Source: Candidatus Paenalcaligenes intestinipullorum
GTDB lineage: Bacteria > Pseudomonadota > Gammaproteobacteria > Burkholderiales > Burkholderiaceae_B
Direction of reading: 5' to 3'
Length of the DNA: 24,856 nucleotides
Assembly (NCBI GenBank): GCA_019120675.1
Contig: DWUQ01000039.1
Coordinates: 1-24,856 of the forward strand
In this document: in pieces, positions 7,685 to 15,622 of the stretch
Numbering within the stretch: the stretch's first letter is position 1
Layout: the number at the start of each line of letters is the position of its first letter
The notes under the pieces: model-generated
Databases searched by the model: none
Seen by the model: only the letters and a program-made list of their open reading frames with translations
What the model was told of the DNA's origin: nothing
Program-made: the position numbers and the translations under genes

Positions 7685-8887
7685 ATGTCTAGTACGGCTC
7701 TTCCTGAACGCCAGTGGCGAACGTATCGCTTAGTCGCTAAACGCCCGCAAAGTGCACTAATCACCTTGTTTGAGTGGGTGACCGAGGCATTTCCTTGTGC
7801 TTATCAGCCCGGTCAATACTTAAGTTTTAAGCTTCCCCATAGCGTTACTACTACGGGAGTGGCGTTGTTGCGTCAGTACAGCATTGTGGAGTGGATCGAA
7901 AAAAACGGCCAAATTCACGTACAGGTGGCGGTCAAGCATGAGCGCGCGCCTGATGCACATCCTGAATGGATGGATGGGGTCGGTTCCAGCTATTTTCATC
8001 AAGACGTGCAAGTTGGTGATGAGCTTATGGCGGTGGGCCCAATGGGCGAGTTTGTGTTGCAAACGGGTTCTATGCGGCCAGTAGTGCTCTTAAGTGGGGG
8101 CGTTGGCGCGACCCCCTTACTGGCTATGCTGGCTCAGTTGGCGCAAGAGGGCGCACGACGCGTGCATTATATTCATGCCTGCGAAAATGGCGTACATCAT
8201 GCTTTTTATGAGCAGGTCACCGCTTTCGTGGCGAAGCAGCCCCATCTAATCCAACAGCATATCGCGTATCGCTCGCCTACAGAGGCGGATCGGAGTCTTG
8301 GTCGCTTTGATGTAGAGGGCCTACTCAACAAGGCCGCTTTACAGCGCTGGTTGTGTTTAGACGATTACGAGTGGTATTTATGTGGCCCGACGCCCTTTAT
8401 GCACGCGATGTGGGCCGTGTTAGCCGAGTTAGGAGTGCGCTCAGAACGGATTTATTATGAGTTCTTTGGGCCGGTGCAACCTTTAGGGGGAGGGCTCAAC
8501 CCCGCGGTGGCACCCGTTGTCAACAGCACGAACGCACCCATGTTGGAATCGGTATCGGCTACAAGAGCATTAACCACTGAGTACGAGCATGATGAGCGCC
8601 AGCCCGAGCCCGCCAGTCAAGCTCAGCACGTCGTGCAGTTTGGTGCGGATCAACCGGAGGTACTTTGGCAAGAAGGCGCTCAACAAAGTCTTTTAGAGCT
8701 GGCTGAATCCGTAGGTTTAGAACCAAACTTTAGTTGCCGCTCAGGCGTGTGCAACAGCTGCATGTGTACGTTGGTGTCCGGTGAGGTGCAGTACACCGAA
8801 GAGCCCTTAGATGAGTTGCCGCCCAATAAAATTCTGCTGTGCTGTGCGCAACCGCTCAGCCCTAAAGTGGTGGTGGAGCTGGACTAA
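7685..8887 (+). CDS. Oxygenase reductase: flavin/NAD(P)H domain fused to C-terminal [2Fe-2S] ferredoxin
   Basis: Electron-transfer partner of the Rieske oxygenase, 400 residues. Flavin domain about 10-125 with R63-Q-Y-S66; nucleotide domain about 130-262 with LLSGGVGATPLLAML (135-149) and CGPTPFM (233-239). After a 50-residue, Pro/Ala/Glu-rich linker comes a plant-type ferredoxin with C351-x4-C356-x2-C359 and C387. The N-terminal two thirds resemble the reductase part of flavohaemoglobins (RTYRLVAKRPQS, SSYFHQDVQVGD, IYYEFFGP) more than classical VanB, which is only about 315 residues. No globin domain is present. It overlaps the oxygenase transcript and is surely co-transcribed. The electron path NAD(P)H to flavin to [2Fe-2S] to Rieske centre is family knowledge. 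Confidence 0.88.
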   Translation: MSSTALPERQWRTYRLVAKRPQSALITLFEWVTEAFPCAYQPGQYLSFKLPHSVTTTGVALLRQYSIVEWIEKNGQIHVQVAVKHERAPDAHPEWMDGVGSSYFHQDVQVGDELMAVGPMGEFVLQTGSMRPVVLLSGGVGATPLLAMLAQLAQEGARRVHYIHACENGVHHAFYEQVTAFVAKQPHLIQQHIAYRSPTEADRSLGRFDVEGLLNKAALQRWLCLDDYEWYLCGPTPFMHAMWAVLAELGVRSERIYYEFFGPVQPLGGGLNPAVAPVVNSTNAPMLESVSATRALTTEYEHDERQPEPASQAQHVVQFGADQPEVLWQEGAQQSLLELAESVGLEPNFSCRSGVCNSCMCTLVSGEVQYTEEPLDELPPNKILLCCAQPLSPKVVVELD

Positions 8888-8999
8888 GCCGTTGCAAGGC
8901 ACGGTGCGCATATGTGCAGAAAGTCTTGAATGCTGTAAGCTTATCGGCTTAGTGGTATTTTTGAATTAACTCGTTCTGATCAGGGCTTGACCTCGTATT

Positions 9000-10208
9000 A
9001 TGGAATCTCAAACGCCTTCTTATGTTTTTTCGCAGCGCGCACAGCAGCTGACGAGCTCGGCAATCCGTGAAATCTTAAAAGTCACTACGCGCCCCGAGGT
9101 CATTTCCTTTGCCGGGGGCTTGCCTGCACCCGAAGGCTTTCCAATTCAGCAAATTAACGACGCCTTTGATCGTGCATTGGCCAAGGACGGCCAAGCTGCG
9201 TTGCAGTATGGCACGACCGAGGGTTATGAGCCGCTGCGTCAATGGATCGCCGACTATGTGAGCACCGACGAGGCACCCGTTAGCCCCGACGAGATCTTAA
9301 TCGTCTCCGGCTCGCAACAAGCGCTGGATGTATTAGGCAAGCTGTTTATTGATGAGGGCAGCAAAGTGTTGGTGGAGTCGCCCACGTATTTGGGGGCGTT
9401 GCAGGCGTTTTCGATTTTCTCGCCCGATTACGTATCCATTGCGACCGACGAGCAGGGGCTCATTCCTAGTGAGGTCTCCAAGCCCGAGGCTCAAGGGGCG
9501 CGATTTATCTATACCTTGCCCAATTTTCACAATCCCATGGGCATTACGCTCAGCTTAGAGCGCCGCCAAGAGCTGGTAGAGCGCTGCAAGGCGGCCAATA
9601 TCCCGATTATCGAAGACGACCCTTATGGCGAGCTACGCTACAACGGTAACGCCTTACCTAGCTTGCTGAGCTTAGGTCGCCAAGCAGGGGCTACCGTCAT
9701 TCGCATGGGTTCCTTTTCCAAAGTGCTGGCTCCAGGCTTGCGTTTGGGTTATATCGTGGCCCCTCAACCGATTATCAGTAAGCTTGTACAGATCAAGCAG
9801 GCGACGGATTTGCATTCGTCTTCGATCACACAAATGGCCGTTTACGAAGCGATCGGCAATGGCTTTCTAACTCAGCATTTGCCAGCTGTACGTGAGCTCT
9901 ACAAGCGGCAATGCGACTATATGCTCAATGCCATGCAAGAGCACTTTCCTGACGGCGTTAGCTGGACGGTGCCCGAAGGCGGTATGTTTATTTGGGTGAC
10001 CTTGCCCGAGCATTTACGTTCTGATGAGCTGTTGCAGCAGGCGATTGCGCAAAATGTGGCGTTTGTGCCGGGTGGGCCGTTTTATATCGGTGCGGATTAT
10101 CCGCACAATACTTTACGCCTTAGTTTTGTAACCGTTTCCGAAGCACGCATTCAGCAAGGTATTGCCATCTTAGGGCAAATTTTGCGTGATGCGCTGCAAA
10201 AGGGCTAA
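9000..10208 (+). CDS. PLP-dependent aminotransferase, class I/II (2-aminoadipate/LysN-like)
   Basis: Transfers amino groups between an amino acid and a 2-oxo acid, 402 residues. The fold-type I signature is complete: ISFAGGLPAPEGFP (35-48), QYGTTEGYEPLR (69-80), NFHNPMG with Asn178, EDDPYGELRY (205-214) with Asp207 and Tyr209 in the cofactor site, and the PLP lysine K241 in SFSKVLAPGLRLGY. The style (no MocR helix-turn-helix, FAGGLP start) fits the 2-aminoadipate/aromatic/branched-chain group near LysN; the substrate cannot be fixed. The ATG has only a weak SD. A 112-base gap and no obvious functional tie separate it from the oxygenase reductase, so it may or may not belong to that transcript. 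Confidence 0.9.
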   Translation: MESQTPSYVFSQRAQQLTSSAIREILKVTTRPEVISFAGGLPAPEGFPIQQINDAFDRALAKDGQAALQYGTTEGYEPLRQWIADYVSTDEAPVSPDEILIVSGSQQALDVLGKLFIDEGSKVLVESPTYLGALQAFSIFSPDYVSIATDEQGLIPSEVSKPEAQGARFIYTLPNFHNPMGITLSLERRQELVERCKAANIPIIEDDPYGELRYNGNALPSLLSLGRQAGATVIRMGSFSKVLAPGLRLGYIVAPQPIISKLVQIKQATDLHSSSITQMAVYEAIGNGFLTQHLPAVRELYKRQCDYMLNAMQEHFPDGVSWTVPEGGMFIWVTLPEHLRSDELLQQAIAQNVAFVPGGPFYIGADYPHNTLRLSFVTVSEARIQQGIAILGQILRDALQKG

Positions 10209-10212
10209 TCCA

Positions 10213-10247
10213 CAACGATCGCGAGCCCTAAGCGCTCGCGATCGTTG
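10213..10247 (+). repeat. Perfect 14-bp inverted repeat, no U tract
   Basis: Arms CAACGATCGCGAGC and GCTCGCGATCGTTG with a 7-base loop CCTAAGC, starting 4 bases after the aminotransferase stop codon. A very stable RNA hairpin is predicted, but no T run follows, so it is not a standard intrinsic terminator. It could stop exonucleases or be a protein site. Confidence 0.7.
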
Positions 10248-10264
10248 CTCAGCCTATACGCATT

Positions 10265-11191
10265 ATGTCTGTTAACACGCCTTCTCGCATCGATTTAAAC
10301 GATATGCGCCACGACGATTGGGTGGCGCGCTGGTTGCCAGCAGCTTGGGGGCCGTATGCCCGCTTGTGCCGCTTGGACCGTCCTATTGGTACTTGGCTCA
10401 CTTGGTTGCCTGTCGTGGCGGCGCTCATTCAAGCCGCGGATGGGTTACCGACCTTGGCGCGCCTGGTGGTTTTTTCATTGGGTGCGATTTTGATGCGCGG
10501 AGTAGGGTGCTGCTTTAACGATATTTTTGACCGTGATTTCGATCACCAAGTCGAGCGTACTCGTTTTCGGCCCCTTACCAGCGGTCAGCTGAGCCTACGC
10601 AATGCCCTGTGGTTTGTGCTGGCGCAACTAGTGGTCGCGGGCTTGCTGTTGTTTGCAATTAACAGCTATAGCCGGTGGTTAGCCTTGTTATTGCTGCCAC
10701 TAGTGGTGATCTACCCCCTTTGTAAGCGGTTCACTCATTGGCCTCAAGCGGTGCTCGGCATTGCCTTTAACTGGGGCATGCTGATGGCATGGTCAGATAC
10801 TCAAAATGCAGTGCCTTTGGCAGCGATTGCTATGTGGGCAGGGGCGGTGTTTTGGCAAATTGGTTACGACGCCATTTATGGCTACATCGATATGGCTGAT
10901 GATTTAAAGCTCGGTCTAAAATCCGCAGCCATTCGCTTTGGCGATCAGGGCAAACAATGGCTCAGTGGTTTTTACGCGTTGACCGCCCTGTGTTGGGTGT
11001 GGGGTGGCTACGCTATGGGCATGGCTTGGCCGTATTTTGTTGTGATGGCCATCATTGCGCTGCATCTAGCGTGGCAAATTATCCGCTTTGACCCCAAGCG
11101 TCCCGAATTTGGCCTAGGGCTTTTTCGTGCCAACATGACCGTAGGCGTCTTGTTAGTGATCGCGGCCTTGGGCGGTACTCTATTAGGATAA
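10265..11191 (+). CDS. ubiA: 4-hydroxybenzoate polyprenyltransferase UbiA
   Basis: Integral membrane enzyme that attaches the polyprenyl chain to 4-hydroxybenzoate in ubiquinone synthesis. Of 308 residues, the first Asp-rich motif is N85-D-I-F-D89-R-D91-F-D93 and the second is Y201-DAIYGYIDMADD; between and after them lie about eight or nine hydrophobic segments. RLDRPIGTWL (36-45) and RTRFRPLTSGQ (98-108) are typical of bacterial UbiA. Length is normal with a slightly long hydrophilic head. It follows the aminotransferase by 56 bases that contain the inverted repeat. No clear SD precedes the ATG. No chorismate lyase (ubiC) gene is adjacent. Confidence 0.95.
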   Translation: MSVNTPSRIDLNDMRHDDWVARWLPAAWGPYARLCRLDRPIGTWLTWLPVVAALIQAADGLPTLARLVVFSLGAILMRGVGCCFNDIFDRDFDHQVERTRFRPLTSGQLSLRNALWFVLAQLVVAGLLLFAINSYSRWLALLLLPLVVIYPLCKRFTHWPQAVLGIAFNWGMLMAWSDTQNAVPLAAIAMWAGAVFWQIGYDAIYGYIDMADDLKLGLKSAAIRFGDQGKQWLSGFYALTALCWVWGGYAMGMAWPYFVVMAIIALHLAWQIIRFDPKRPEFGLGLFRANMTVGVLLVIAALGGTLLG

Positions 11192-11211
11192 ATGTTAGTT
11201 TCACTATGGAA

Positions 11212-11239
11212 AAAGTTGCGTTAAGGTAGCAACTTTGTT
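11212..11239 (+). terminator. Possible weak terminator of ubiA
   Basis: Stem AAAGTTGC / GCAACTTT (8 bp) with a 9-base loop, followed by only GTTT. It lies 20 bases after the ubiA stop and before the next gene; the short U run makes this a weak call. Confidence 0.45.
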
Positions 11240-11295
11240 TCCAATTTTGTTAAGTCTGGGAAGGCCTGCCAGCGCTTTTCCCGCAAAGGTTCTCT

Positions 11296-12573
11296 ATGCC
11301 GGCTACCAAAGAACTCGTCGCCACCATCATCTTCGCGATTGCGATTCTTCACACATTTTCCGTTCCAGTTTTTGCGCGTTTAGCCAATAAAGGCGGCCGT
11401 CACGCCGGGTTATGGCATTTATTGTCCGAGGTAGAGGCCGTCTTTGGCGTCTGGGCCTGTGTGCTGCTGGCTTATATGGCTTTGTTCATCAACGTGCAGG
11501 ATGCGGTGGGGTATATGGACCGTCGCGACTTCACCGAACCAGCCTTTGTCTTTGTGATTATGGTGGTGGCTGCCAGTCGACCGATCTTAGAGCTGGTATC
11601 GTTGATTGTAGGGGCGTTGTCACGAGCGTTGCCGTTACGCAAAGAGTACGCCATGTACTTCATTATCATGTCGGTGGTGCCGCTGTTCGGCTCATTGATT
11701 ACCGAGCCGGCGGCCATGACCTTAGCGGCACTGATGATTCGTAATCGCTATTTTTTACGCTCGACCCACGATCGCTTCAAGTATCTAACTATTGGCGTGT
11801 TGTTTGTAAACATTTCCATTGGTGGCGTGCTGACGGCCTATGCGGCCCCGCCGGTGCTGATGGTGGCCAACACCTTTGGCTGGGATTCCAGCTTCATGCT
11901 CCTACATTTTGGCTGGCGTGCGGCGTTGGCGGTGTTTATTAATGCAGGATTGCTCACCTATGTGTGTCGTGATGCGCTGGTTGCTCCGGCTGCTGATCCT
12001 AATATTGATAACAGTACCCCCACACGCCCACCTGTGCCGGTTCAGGTGATGGCGATTCACTTGCTGTTTTTAGTGGCGGTGGTGCTGTCGTCGCATCATC
12101 CCGTGATTTTCTTAGGTTTACTGATGCTGTTCTTGGGCTATACCGATGCCTACAAAGTTCACCAAAACCCTTTGATGATCCGTGAAGGGCTCATGGTTGG
12201 TTTTTTCTTGGCGGGCTTAGTGGTGCTGGGTGGTATGCAAAAATGGTGGTTACAGGATTTGCTGGGTGGCTTGTCGCCACACGTCTTGTTCTGGGGTGCG
12301 GCAGCACTGACTGCCATTACCGACAACGCGGCGTTGACCTATTTGGGTTCGATGGTTGAGGGCACCAATGAGTTGTGGCGCTATATGCTGGTGGCGGGGG
12401 CGGTAACCGGTGGTGGTCTAACGGTGATTGCCAATGCCCCCAACCCCGCAGGCTTTTCGATTCTTAAGGGATCTTTCCCTGATGGGGCGATCTCTCCCTT
12501 AAAGCTCTTGCTTTCAGCGGCTATCCCTACTTTGATCACGGCATTGCTTTTCTTGATGCCAATTGGTTTCTAA
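11296..12573 (+). CDS. Putative Na+/H+ antiporter family membrane protein
   Basis: Membrane protein of 425 residues with about 11 to 12 hydrophobic segments. Family-marking stretches in membrane regions are FGSLITEPAAMTLAA (131-145), AITDNAALTYLGS (340-352) and ANAPNPAGFSIL (379-390). The last two, with a buried Asp-Asn pair and an Asn-Pro break, recall the ion-transporter superfamily (NhaD/ArsB-like). These match the uncharacterised putative Na+/H+ antiporter family (Pfam Na_H_antiport_3, from memory). The transported ion is not proven. A 20-residue hydrophilic cytoplasmic or periplasmic linker lies around 229-249. Single-gene unit with its own terminator. Confidence 0.8.
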   Translation: MPATKELVATIIFAIAILHTFSVPVFARLANKGGRHAGLWHLLSEVEAVFGVWACVLLAYMALFINVQDAVGYMDRRDFTEPAFVFVIMVVAASRPILELVSLIVGALSRALPLRKEYAMYFIIMSVVPLFGSLITEPAAMTLAALMIRNRYFLRSTHDRFKYLTIGVLFVNISIGGVLTAYAAPPVLMVANTFGWDSSFMLLHFGWRAALAVFINAGLLTYVCRDALVAPAADPNIDNSTPTRPPVPVQVMAIHLLFLVAVVLSSHHPVIFLGLLMLFLGYTDAYKVHQNPLMIREGLMVGFFLAGLVVLGGMQKWWLQDLLGGLSPHVLFWGAAALTAITDNAALTYLGSMVEGTNELWRYMLVAGAVTGGGLTVIANAPNPAGFSILKGSFPDGAISPLKLLLSAAIPTLITALLFLMPIGF

Positions 12574-12583
12574 AGGGCTTTAC

Positions 12584-12608
12584 AGAGGCGCTTGTGGCGC
12601 CTCTTTTT
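12584..12608 (+). terminator. Intrinsic terminator of the antiporter gene
   Basis: Perfect 8-bp stem AGAGGCGC / GCGCCTCT, loop TTGTG, running into five T. It starts 11 bases after the stop codon. Confidence 0.92.
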
Positions 12609-12811
12609 ATACGCTAAGCGCTGCCGCACCTGAGCGCCGTTGGAGTGGTCTGCCTTCAGGCCGGTTAGAGTGCTCATAAACGAACTCGGTTTTCTAAGCT
12701 TTTGCGGCCTAATTAGGGGCTCATGTCATGTCATCGCCGTGCAGCCTAGTCCTAAGCCGATGCGCAGCGAGCATAAAGCGGGTAAAATCCTTTTTTGGTT
12801 TGGTATCGCGC

Positions 12812-12839
12812 TTGGGCGATGCCTAATTAAGTGTATAAG
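12812..12839 (+). promoter_or_regulatory. Candidate promoter for the FmdB-DUF502-aspS operon
   Basis: TTGGGC (12812-12817) and TATAAG (12834-12839) are 16 bases apart, about 25 bases before the FmdB-type start codon. The 200 bases upstream of this, back to the terminator, show no convincing gene. The short leader contains AGGGTTGGG as SD region. Confidence 0.45.
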
Positions 12840-12864
12840 TTCTTTTTTGTTATAGGGTTGGGTT

Positions 12865-13101
12865 ATGCCAATTTATGCCTATAAGTGCAGCCATTGCGAG
12901 CATGCGCAGGATGTGTTGCAAAAAATGTCTGATCCTTTATTGGTGACTTGTCCAGCGTGTGGCAACGATACGTATGTGAAGCAAGTCACGGCGGCAGGTT
13001 TTCAACTCAAAGGTTCTGGTTGGTACGTCACCGATTTCAAAAATAACGGTAGTCAAACCAGCTCTAACGCCGACACCAAGGCCAATAGCAACGCTTCATA
13101 A
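12865..13101 (+). CDS. FmdB-type zinc-ribbon protein
   Basis: Small protein of 78 residues. The head MPIYAYKC is the family hallmark and the zinc ribbon is C8-x2-C11 … C29-x2-C32, followed by a GSGWYVTDFK segment and a Ser/Asn/Thr-rich disordered tail (about 60-78). The family is thought to be a putative regulatory protein; the actual role is not known. Its stop codon overlaps the ATG of the DUF502 gene by one base (TAATG), so the two are translationally coupled. The FmdB, DUF502, aspS order recurs in betaproteobacteria. Confidence 0.92.
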   Translation: MPIYAYKCSHCEHAQDVLQKMSDPLLVTCPACGNDTYVKQVTAAGFQLKGSGWYVTDFKNNGSQTSSNADTKANSNAS

Positions 13102-13763
13102 TGCGTTTCCTAAAGCGCCTCTTCGTTACTGGACTGCTCATCTGGGTGCCGCTTGTGATTACCGCTTGGGTAATCATGCTCTTAGTCGACACCCTCGAGA
13201 GCTTTGTGCCGTCCTTTCTAACGTCTGAGGCGCTTTTTGGCGTATCCATTCCGGGGTTTCGTTTTGCCCTCGTGATTATTGTAGTGTTGGTCACTGGGCT
13301 TATTGCTGCAAACTTAATTGGCCGAACTGTCCTTGAGCAATGGGAGCGATTACTAGGTAAAATCCCGTTAGTACGTTCCATATATAACTCGGTCAAGCAG
13401 GTCAGCGACACGGTTTTATCGCCAGATGGTCAGGCCTTTCGAGAAGCGGTGCTGGTGCAATACCCTCGACATGGCGCGTGGACAATTGCGTTTTTAACGG
13501 GTGTGCCTGGTGGCGAGGTCGCCAGTCACTTACCCGAAGACTGTGTGAGTGTGTATGTGCCCACCACGCCTAACCCAACCTCGGGGTTTTTCTTGATGAT
13601 GCCACGAGCGGACGTAGTAAAATTAAATATGTCTGTAGACGCGGCATTAAAATATATTGTTTCCATGGGAGTGGTCGCGCCTACCGAAATCGATCCGAAT
13701 GTGAACGGGTCGTACATTGAGGCTGTGGAGTTACCTAAGCTGCCTGACGACTCAGCTCACTAG
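13101..13763 (+). CDS. DUF502 family membrane protein
   Basis: Protein of 220 residues with two membrane segments (about 8-30 and 53-73) and a soluble C-terminal domain. Family signatures are IPLVRSIYNSVKQVSDT (about 88-104) and YVPTTPNPTSGFFLMM (about 151-166). The family has no established biochemical function. It overlaps the FmdB-type gene by one base and is 46 bases ahead of aspS, so all three are likely one transcript. Full length and unbroken. Confidence 0.93.
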   Translation: MRFLKRLFVTGLLIWVPLVITAWVIMLLVDTLESFVPSFLTSEALFGVSIPGFRFALVIIVVLVTGLIAANLIGRTVLEQWERLLGKIPLVRSIYNSVKQVSDTVLSPDGQAFREAVLVQYPRHGAWTIAFLTGVPGGEVASHLPEDCVSVYVPTTPNPTSGFFLMMPRADVVKLNMSVDAALKYIVSMGVVAPTEIDPNVNGSYIEAVELPKLPDDSAH

Positions 13764-13809
13764 CCGAGCTTTCCTAATTTTTTATTGTTTATTGATGGAG
13801 TCTTCCTAG

Positions 13810-15606
13810 ATGCGTACCTGCTATACCGGCGAGGTCAATGCCCAACACTTAGGGCAAACCGTAACATTGTTTGGCTGGGTGCATCGTCGACGTGATCACG
13901 GCGGTGTTATTTTTATCGACTTGCGTGATCGTGCAGGTTTGGCTCAGGTGGTGATTAATCCCGAGGATGCCGAGGCCTTTGCTATTGCCGAGCGCGTGCG
14001 CAACGAATTTTGTTTGCGTATTACCGGTACAGTGCAAGCACGTCCCGAAGGCACCGTTAACCCCGATTTGGCGTCAGGCGAAGTTGAGGTGGTGTGCCAA
14101 GAAATCGAAATTCTCAATCCATCGGTAACTCCCGCTTTCCAGCTCGACGACGATAATCTCTCCGAAACCACTCGCCTCACGCATCGAGTTTTGGATTTAC
14201 GCCGTCCGCAAATGCAGCGCAATCTGATGCTGCGTTATCGGGTGTCGATGGCAGTACGCAAATATTTAGATGCGTTGGGCTTCATTGATATTGAAACCCC
14301 TATGCTCACGAAAAGCACCCCCGAAGGTGCACGCGATTACCTAGTGCCTTCACGCGTCAATCCTGGTGAGTTTTTTGCCTTACCGCAGTCCCCGCAGTTG
14401 TTTAAACAAATGCTGATGGTGTCGGGTTTTGATCGTTATTATCAGATTACTAAGTGCTTCCGCGACGAAGATCTACGCGCCGATCGTCAGCCTGAATTTA
14501 CCCAAATTGACTGCGAGCTTTCCTTTGTTAGCGAAGAGGAAATCCGTGCTATTTTCGAAGAAATGGTGCGCGAAGTGTTCCGCGAAGTCAAAGGGGTCGA
14601 ATTACCGAAGCCTTTCCCTACGATGAGCTGGGCAGAAGCCATGCAGCGCTTTGGTTCCGACAAGCCTGATTTACGTGTCAACCTAGAGTTCACCGATGTG
14701 GGGGATCTCATGCGTGAGGTGGACTTCAAAGTCTTCTCCGCGCCCGCCAACGATCCGAAATGTCGCGTGGTGGCCTTGCGTGTGCCAGGTGGTGGCGCCA
14801 TGCCGCGTAGCGAAATTGATGCGTACACCAAGTTTGTTGGTATTTATGGTGCCAAAGGCCTAGCCTACATCAAAGTCAATGATGCCAGCGCTATTCCTAG
14901 CGGCCTGCAATCGCCTATCGTCAAAAACATCGACGATGCCGTTTTGCAGCAGCTTATCGAGCGCACCGGTGCCGAAGATGGGGATTTAATATTCTTCGGT
15001 GCGGACAAAAAGCAAATCGTTAACGATGCAATGGGAGCGTTGCGCATCAAGATTGGTCACAGTGAGTTAGGTCGTGCCAATGGCTTATCCGAAGCGGGCT
15101 GGAAGCCATTATGGGTGGTGGATTTCCCCATGTTCGAGTACGACGAGGCCACGCAGCGTTACTATGCGGCGCACCATCCCTTTACCAGCCCCAAAGATGG
15201 TCACGAGGATTTACTCGAAAGCGCACCGGAAAAGGTTTTGGCTAAAGCCTACGATATGGTGTTAAATGGTTGGGAGATGGGTGGAGGTTCCGTACGGATT
15301 CACCGTGCAGAGGTACAAAGCAAGGTGTTTGCTGCCCTCAACATTGACCCCCAAGAAGCCCAAGAAAAGTTCGGTTTCTTACTGGATGCGCTGCAATATG
15401 GCGCGCCACCTCATGGTGGGGTAGCCTTTGGTTTGGATCGTTTGGTCACGATGATGGCGGGTGCGGATTCTATTCGCGACGTCATTGCTTTCCCCAAAAC
15501 TCAGCGCGCCCAATGCTTACTCACTGATGCGCCGTCTGCCGTAGACGAAGCCCAACTCAAAGAGCTGCATATTCGTCTACGTCCAGTCGACAACAAGCCA
15601 ACCTAA
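13810..15606 (+). CDS. aspS: Aspartyl-tRNA synthetase, probably non-discriminating
   Basis: Charges tRNA(Asp) with aspartate; class II synthetase of 598 residues. An OB-fold anticodon domain (1-110) is followed by the catalytic domain with FRDEDLRADRQPEFTQID (218-235, motif 2), the bacterial GAD insertion (about 280-420) and GGVAFGLDRLV (motif 3) near the end. Within the anticodon domain, His30 (RRRDHGG) and Gly81 (RPEGTVN) replace the Leu and Lys of the discriminating E. coli enzyme. His/Gly at these sites is known for non-discriminating AspRS that also charges tRNA(Asn). GGAG precedes the ATG. It is the third gene of the FmdB-DUF502 operon. Confidence 0.97.
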   Translation: MRTCYTGEVNAQHLGQTVTLFGWVHRRRDHGGVIFIDLRDRAGLAQVVINPEDAEAFAIAERVRNEFCLRITGTVQARPEGTVNPDLASGEVEVVCQEIEILNPSVTPAFQLDDDNLSETTRLTHRVLDLRRPQMQRNLMLRYRVSMAVRKYLDALGFIDIETPMLTKSTPEGARDYLVPSRVNPGEFFALPQSPQLFKQMLMVSGFDRYYQITKCFRDEDLRADRQPEFTQIDCELSFVSEEEIRAIFEEMVREVFREVKGVELPKPFPTMSWAEAMQRFGSDKPDLRVNLEFTDVGDLMREVDFKVFSAPANDPKCRVVALRVPGGGAMPRSEIDAYTKFVGIYGAKGLAYIKVNDASAIPSGLQSPIVKNIDDAVLQQLIERTGAEDGDLIFFGADKKQIVNDAMGALRIKIGHSELGRANGLSEAGWKPLWVVDFPMFEYDEATQRYYAAHHPFTSPKDGHEDLLESAPEKVLAKAYDMVLNGWEMGGGSVRIHRAEVQSKVFAALNIDPQEAQEKFGFLLDALQYGAPPHGGVAFGLDRLVTMMAGADSIRDVIAFPKTQRAQCLLTDAPSAVDEAQLKELHIRLRPVDNKPT

Positions 15607-15622
15607 TACTTAGGAGGTGACG

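Noticed and set aside
12720..12735. Three tandem TCATG units
   Set aside because: Short tandem of 5 bases, likely chance, with no flanking structure.
12640..12855. 71-residue ORF upstream of the FmdB-type gene
   Set aside because: Composition is not gene-like, no family resemblance, and it overlaps the candidate promoter of the following operon.
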